A DNA stretch of 40,488 nt, taken from NCBI GenBank assembly GCA_038258095.1, contig JBBSQE010000005.1, positions 1-40,488 on the forward strand, read 5' to 3'. The notes beneath the pieces are model-generated. The model was not told where the DNA came from. It did not search any database and saw nothing but the letters and a program-made list of their open reading frames with translations. Source of the stretch: JBBSQE01 sp038258095 (lineage in GTDB: Bacteria; Actinomycetota; Thermoleophilia; Solirubrobacterales; 70-9). Both the position numbers and the translations under genes were made by a program. Below are positions 39,603-40,488 of this stretch, in pieces; positions within the stretch are counted from its first letter, which is position 1; every line of letters starts with the position of its first letter.

Positions 39603-40488
39603 TGGCGAAGCTCGAGAAGATCCTGGGGGGCAAGGGAATCGCGATCTGCGCGGGCTCCGGCGGCGTCGGCAAGACGACGACCTCGGCGGCGATCGCGACG
39701 GGCATGGCGGCCCGCGGCCTCACGGTCTGCGTCCTGACGATCGACCCGGCGAAGCGCCTCGCCGACTCCCTCGGCCTCGAGGAGCTCGGCAACGAGGCGA
39801 AGCAGGTCGACCCGGCGCTCCTGAAGCGCCAGGGCGTCGAGCTGAAGGGCGAGCTCTGGGCGATGATGCTCGACGCGAAAGCGACCTTCGACGAGCTCGT
39901 CGAGAGCCAGGCGCCCGACGAGGAGGCTCGTGACCGCATCCTCGGGAACCGGATCTACAAGCAGATCTCCGGCGCCCTGGCCGGGTCGCAGGAGTACATG
40001 GCGATGGAGAAGCTCTACGAGCTGAACGAGTCCGGCCAGTTCGACCTGCTGGTGCTGGACACGCCGCCGACGCGGAACGCCCTCGACTTCCTCGACGCCC
40101 CGAAGCGGTTGACCCAGTTCATCGAGGGTCGCTCGCTCCAGGTCTTCATGAAGCCCACGGGCATCGCCGCCAGGGTCGCGGGACGGGGTGCGACCGTCGC
40201 CCTGTCGATCCTCAAGCGCATCCTCGGTTTCGATTTCCTCCAGGAGCTCGGCGAGTTCTTCACCGCATTCAGCGGCATGATCGACGGCTTCCGCGACCGG
40301 GCCAAGAAGGTCAACGCGCTGCTCGCCGACCCCGACACCACGTTCCTGATCGTCTGCGGCCCAGGCGACGAGCCGATCACCGAGGCCGTCTACTTTCACG
40401 GCAAGCTGGCCGAAGCGAAGATGCCCTTCGGCGGCGCGATCGTCAACAAGGTCCACCGCTCCGAGCAGGGTGCGTCAGACCGCTCGAA
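39602..40488 (+). CDS. ArsA/Get3-like ATPase, second of a pair (3' truncated by window)
   Basis: 295 codons are visible and the frame is still open at the window end. It begins MAKLEKILGGKGIAICAG, then GSGGVGKTTTSAAIA (Walker A at residues 18-27). The signature lysine of the family (first K of GKGGVGK) is Ser19 here, while the P-loop Lys24 is kept. TIDPAKRLADSLGLEEL and LLVLDTPPTRNALDFLDAP are switch motifs, and a helical hydrophobic segment (GRGATVALSILKRILGF, then DFLQELGEFF) could bind a hydrophobic client. The ATG overlaps the previous stop, implying a heterodimer made in equal amounts. Confidence 0.9.
   Translation, partial: MAKLEKILGGKGIAICAGSGGVGKTTTSAAIATGMAARGLTVCVLTIDPAKRLADSLGLEELGNEAKQVDPALLKRQGVELKGELWAMMLDAKATFDELVESQAPDEEARDRILGNRIYKQISGALAGSQEYMAMEKLYELNESGQFDLLVLDTPPTRNALDFLDAPKRLTQFIEGRSLQVFMKPTGIAARVAGRGATVALSILKRILGFDFLQELGEFFTAFSGMIDGFRDRAKKVNALLADPDTTFLIVCGPGDEPITEAVYFHGKLAEAKMPFGGAIVNKVHRSEQGASDRS

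Noticed and set aside
38664..40488. Arsenite efflux system
   Set aside because: No arsenite-binding cysteines, no ArsB, ArsC or ArsR genes, and Get3-like pairs are usual in actinobacteria.

Overview
The window is high-GC, densely packed bacterial DNA with frequent GTG and TTG starts. It is most likely from an actinobacterium of the class Thermoleophilia (Solirubrobacterales-like). The pointers are a Soj-type ParA, an Ad_Cy_reg-type adenylate cyclase, a DipZ-like CcdA-TlpA fusion, IcmA/IcmB mutase subunits, a mycobacterium-like glucan cluster, and many start codons lying only 7-10 nt from a TAGACT-like -10 box. Taxonomy is inferred; no rRNA or tRNA gene was recognised.

Layout. 1-1.9 kb: rpmE (zinc L31), a gene-poor stretch, a DUF559-type nuclease and a REP-like palindrome. 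1.9-5.4 kb: etfB-etfA-ETF:quinone oxidoreductase operon behind a palindromic operator. 5.6-14 kb: small B12 subunit of an acyl-CoA mutase, a large membrane-anchored YncE/phosphoesterase protein, a site-2 protease, the large mutase subunit, a HAD phosphatase and a thiolase. 14-22 kb (plus strand): leucyl aminopeptidase, GMC alcohol oxidase, aldehyde dehydrogenase, acyl-CoA dehydrogenase, a degenerate membrane-anchored acyl-CoA dehydrogenase paralogue and a signal-peptidase-like protein. 22-24 kb: PRC-barrel protein, MeaB GTPase, hexapeptide acyltransferase. 24-30 kb: an unknown protein, GT4 glycosyltransferase, GH57 branching-type enzyme and methyltransferase (minus strand), with a second methyltransferase divergent. 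29-35.7 kb: DipZ-like thiol-redox protein, lipoprotein, class III cyclase, LON-domain protein, gamma-glutamyltransferase. 35.8-40.5 kb: ParA plus an N-terminally extended FtsZ (minus strand), and two ArsA/Get3-like ATPases (plus strand, the second cut by the window end).

How it fits together. Much of the window serves acyl-CoA catabolism. Alcohol oxidase and aldehyde dehydrogenase make acids, acyl-CoA dehydrogenase passes electrons to ETF and then ETF-QO, and thiolase cleaves the product. The B12 mutase handles a branched or short acyl-CoA with MeaB as its chaperone. Active-site residues F81 and Q199 mark the mutase as isobutyryl-CoA mutase-like rather than methylmalonyl-CoA mutase. The methyltransferase-GH57-GT4 run has the same order as the mycobacterial methylglucose lipopolysaccharide genes Rv3030-Rv3032.

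Most unusual items: the ParA/FtsZ pair with long disordered N-termini, the membrane-tethered pseudo-acyl-CoA dehydrogenase coupled to a signal-peptidase-like protein, an ETF-QO lacking one cluster cysteine, a DipZ reading frame that runs on through the antisense of its neighbour, and the recurrent leaderless-promoter pattern.
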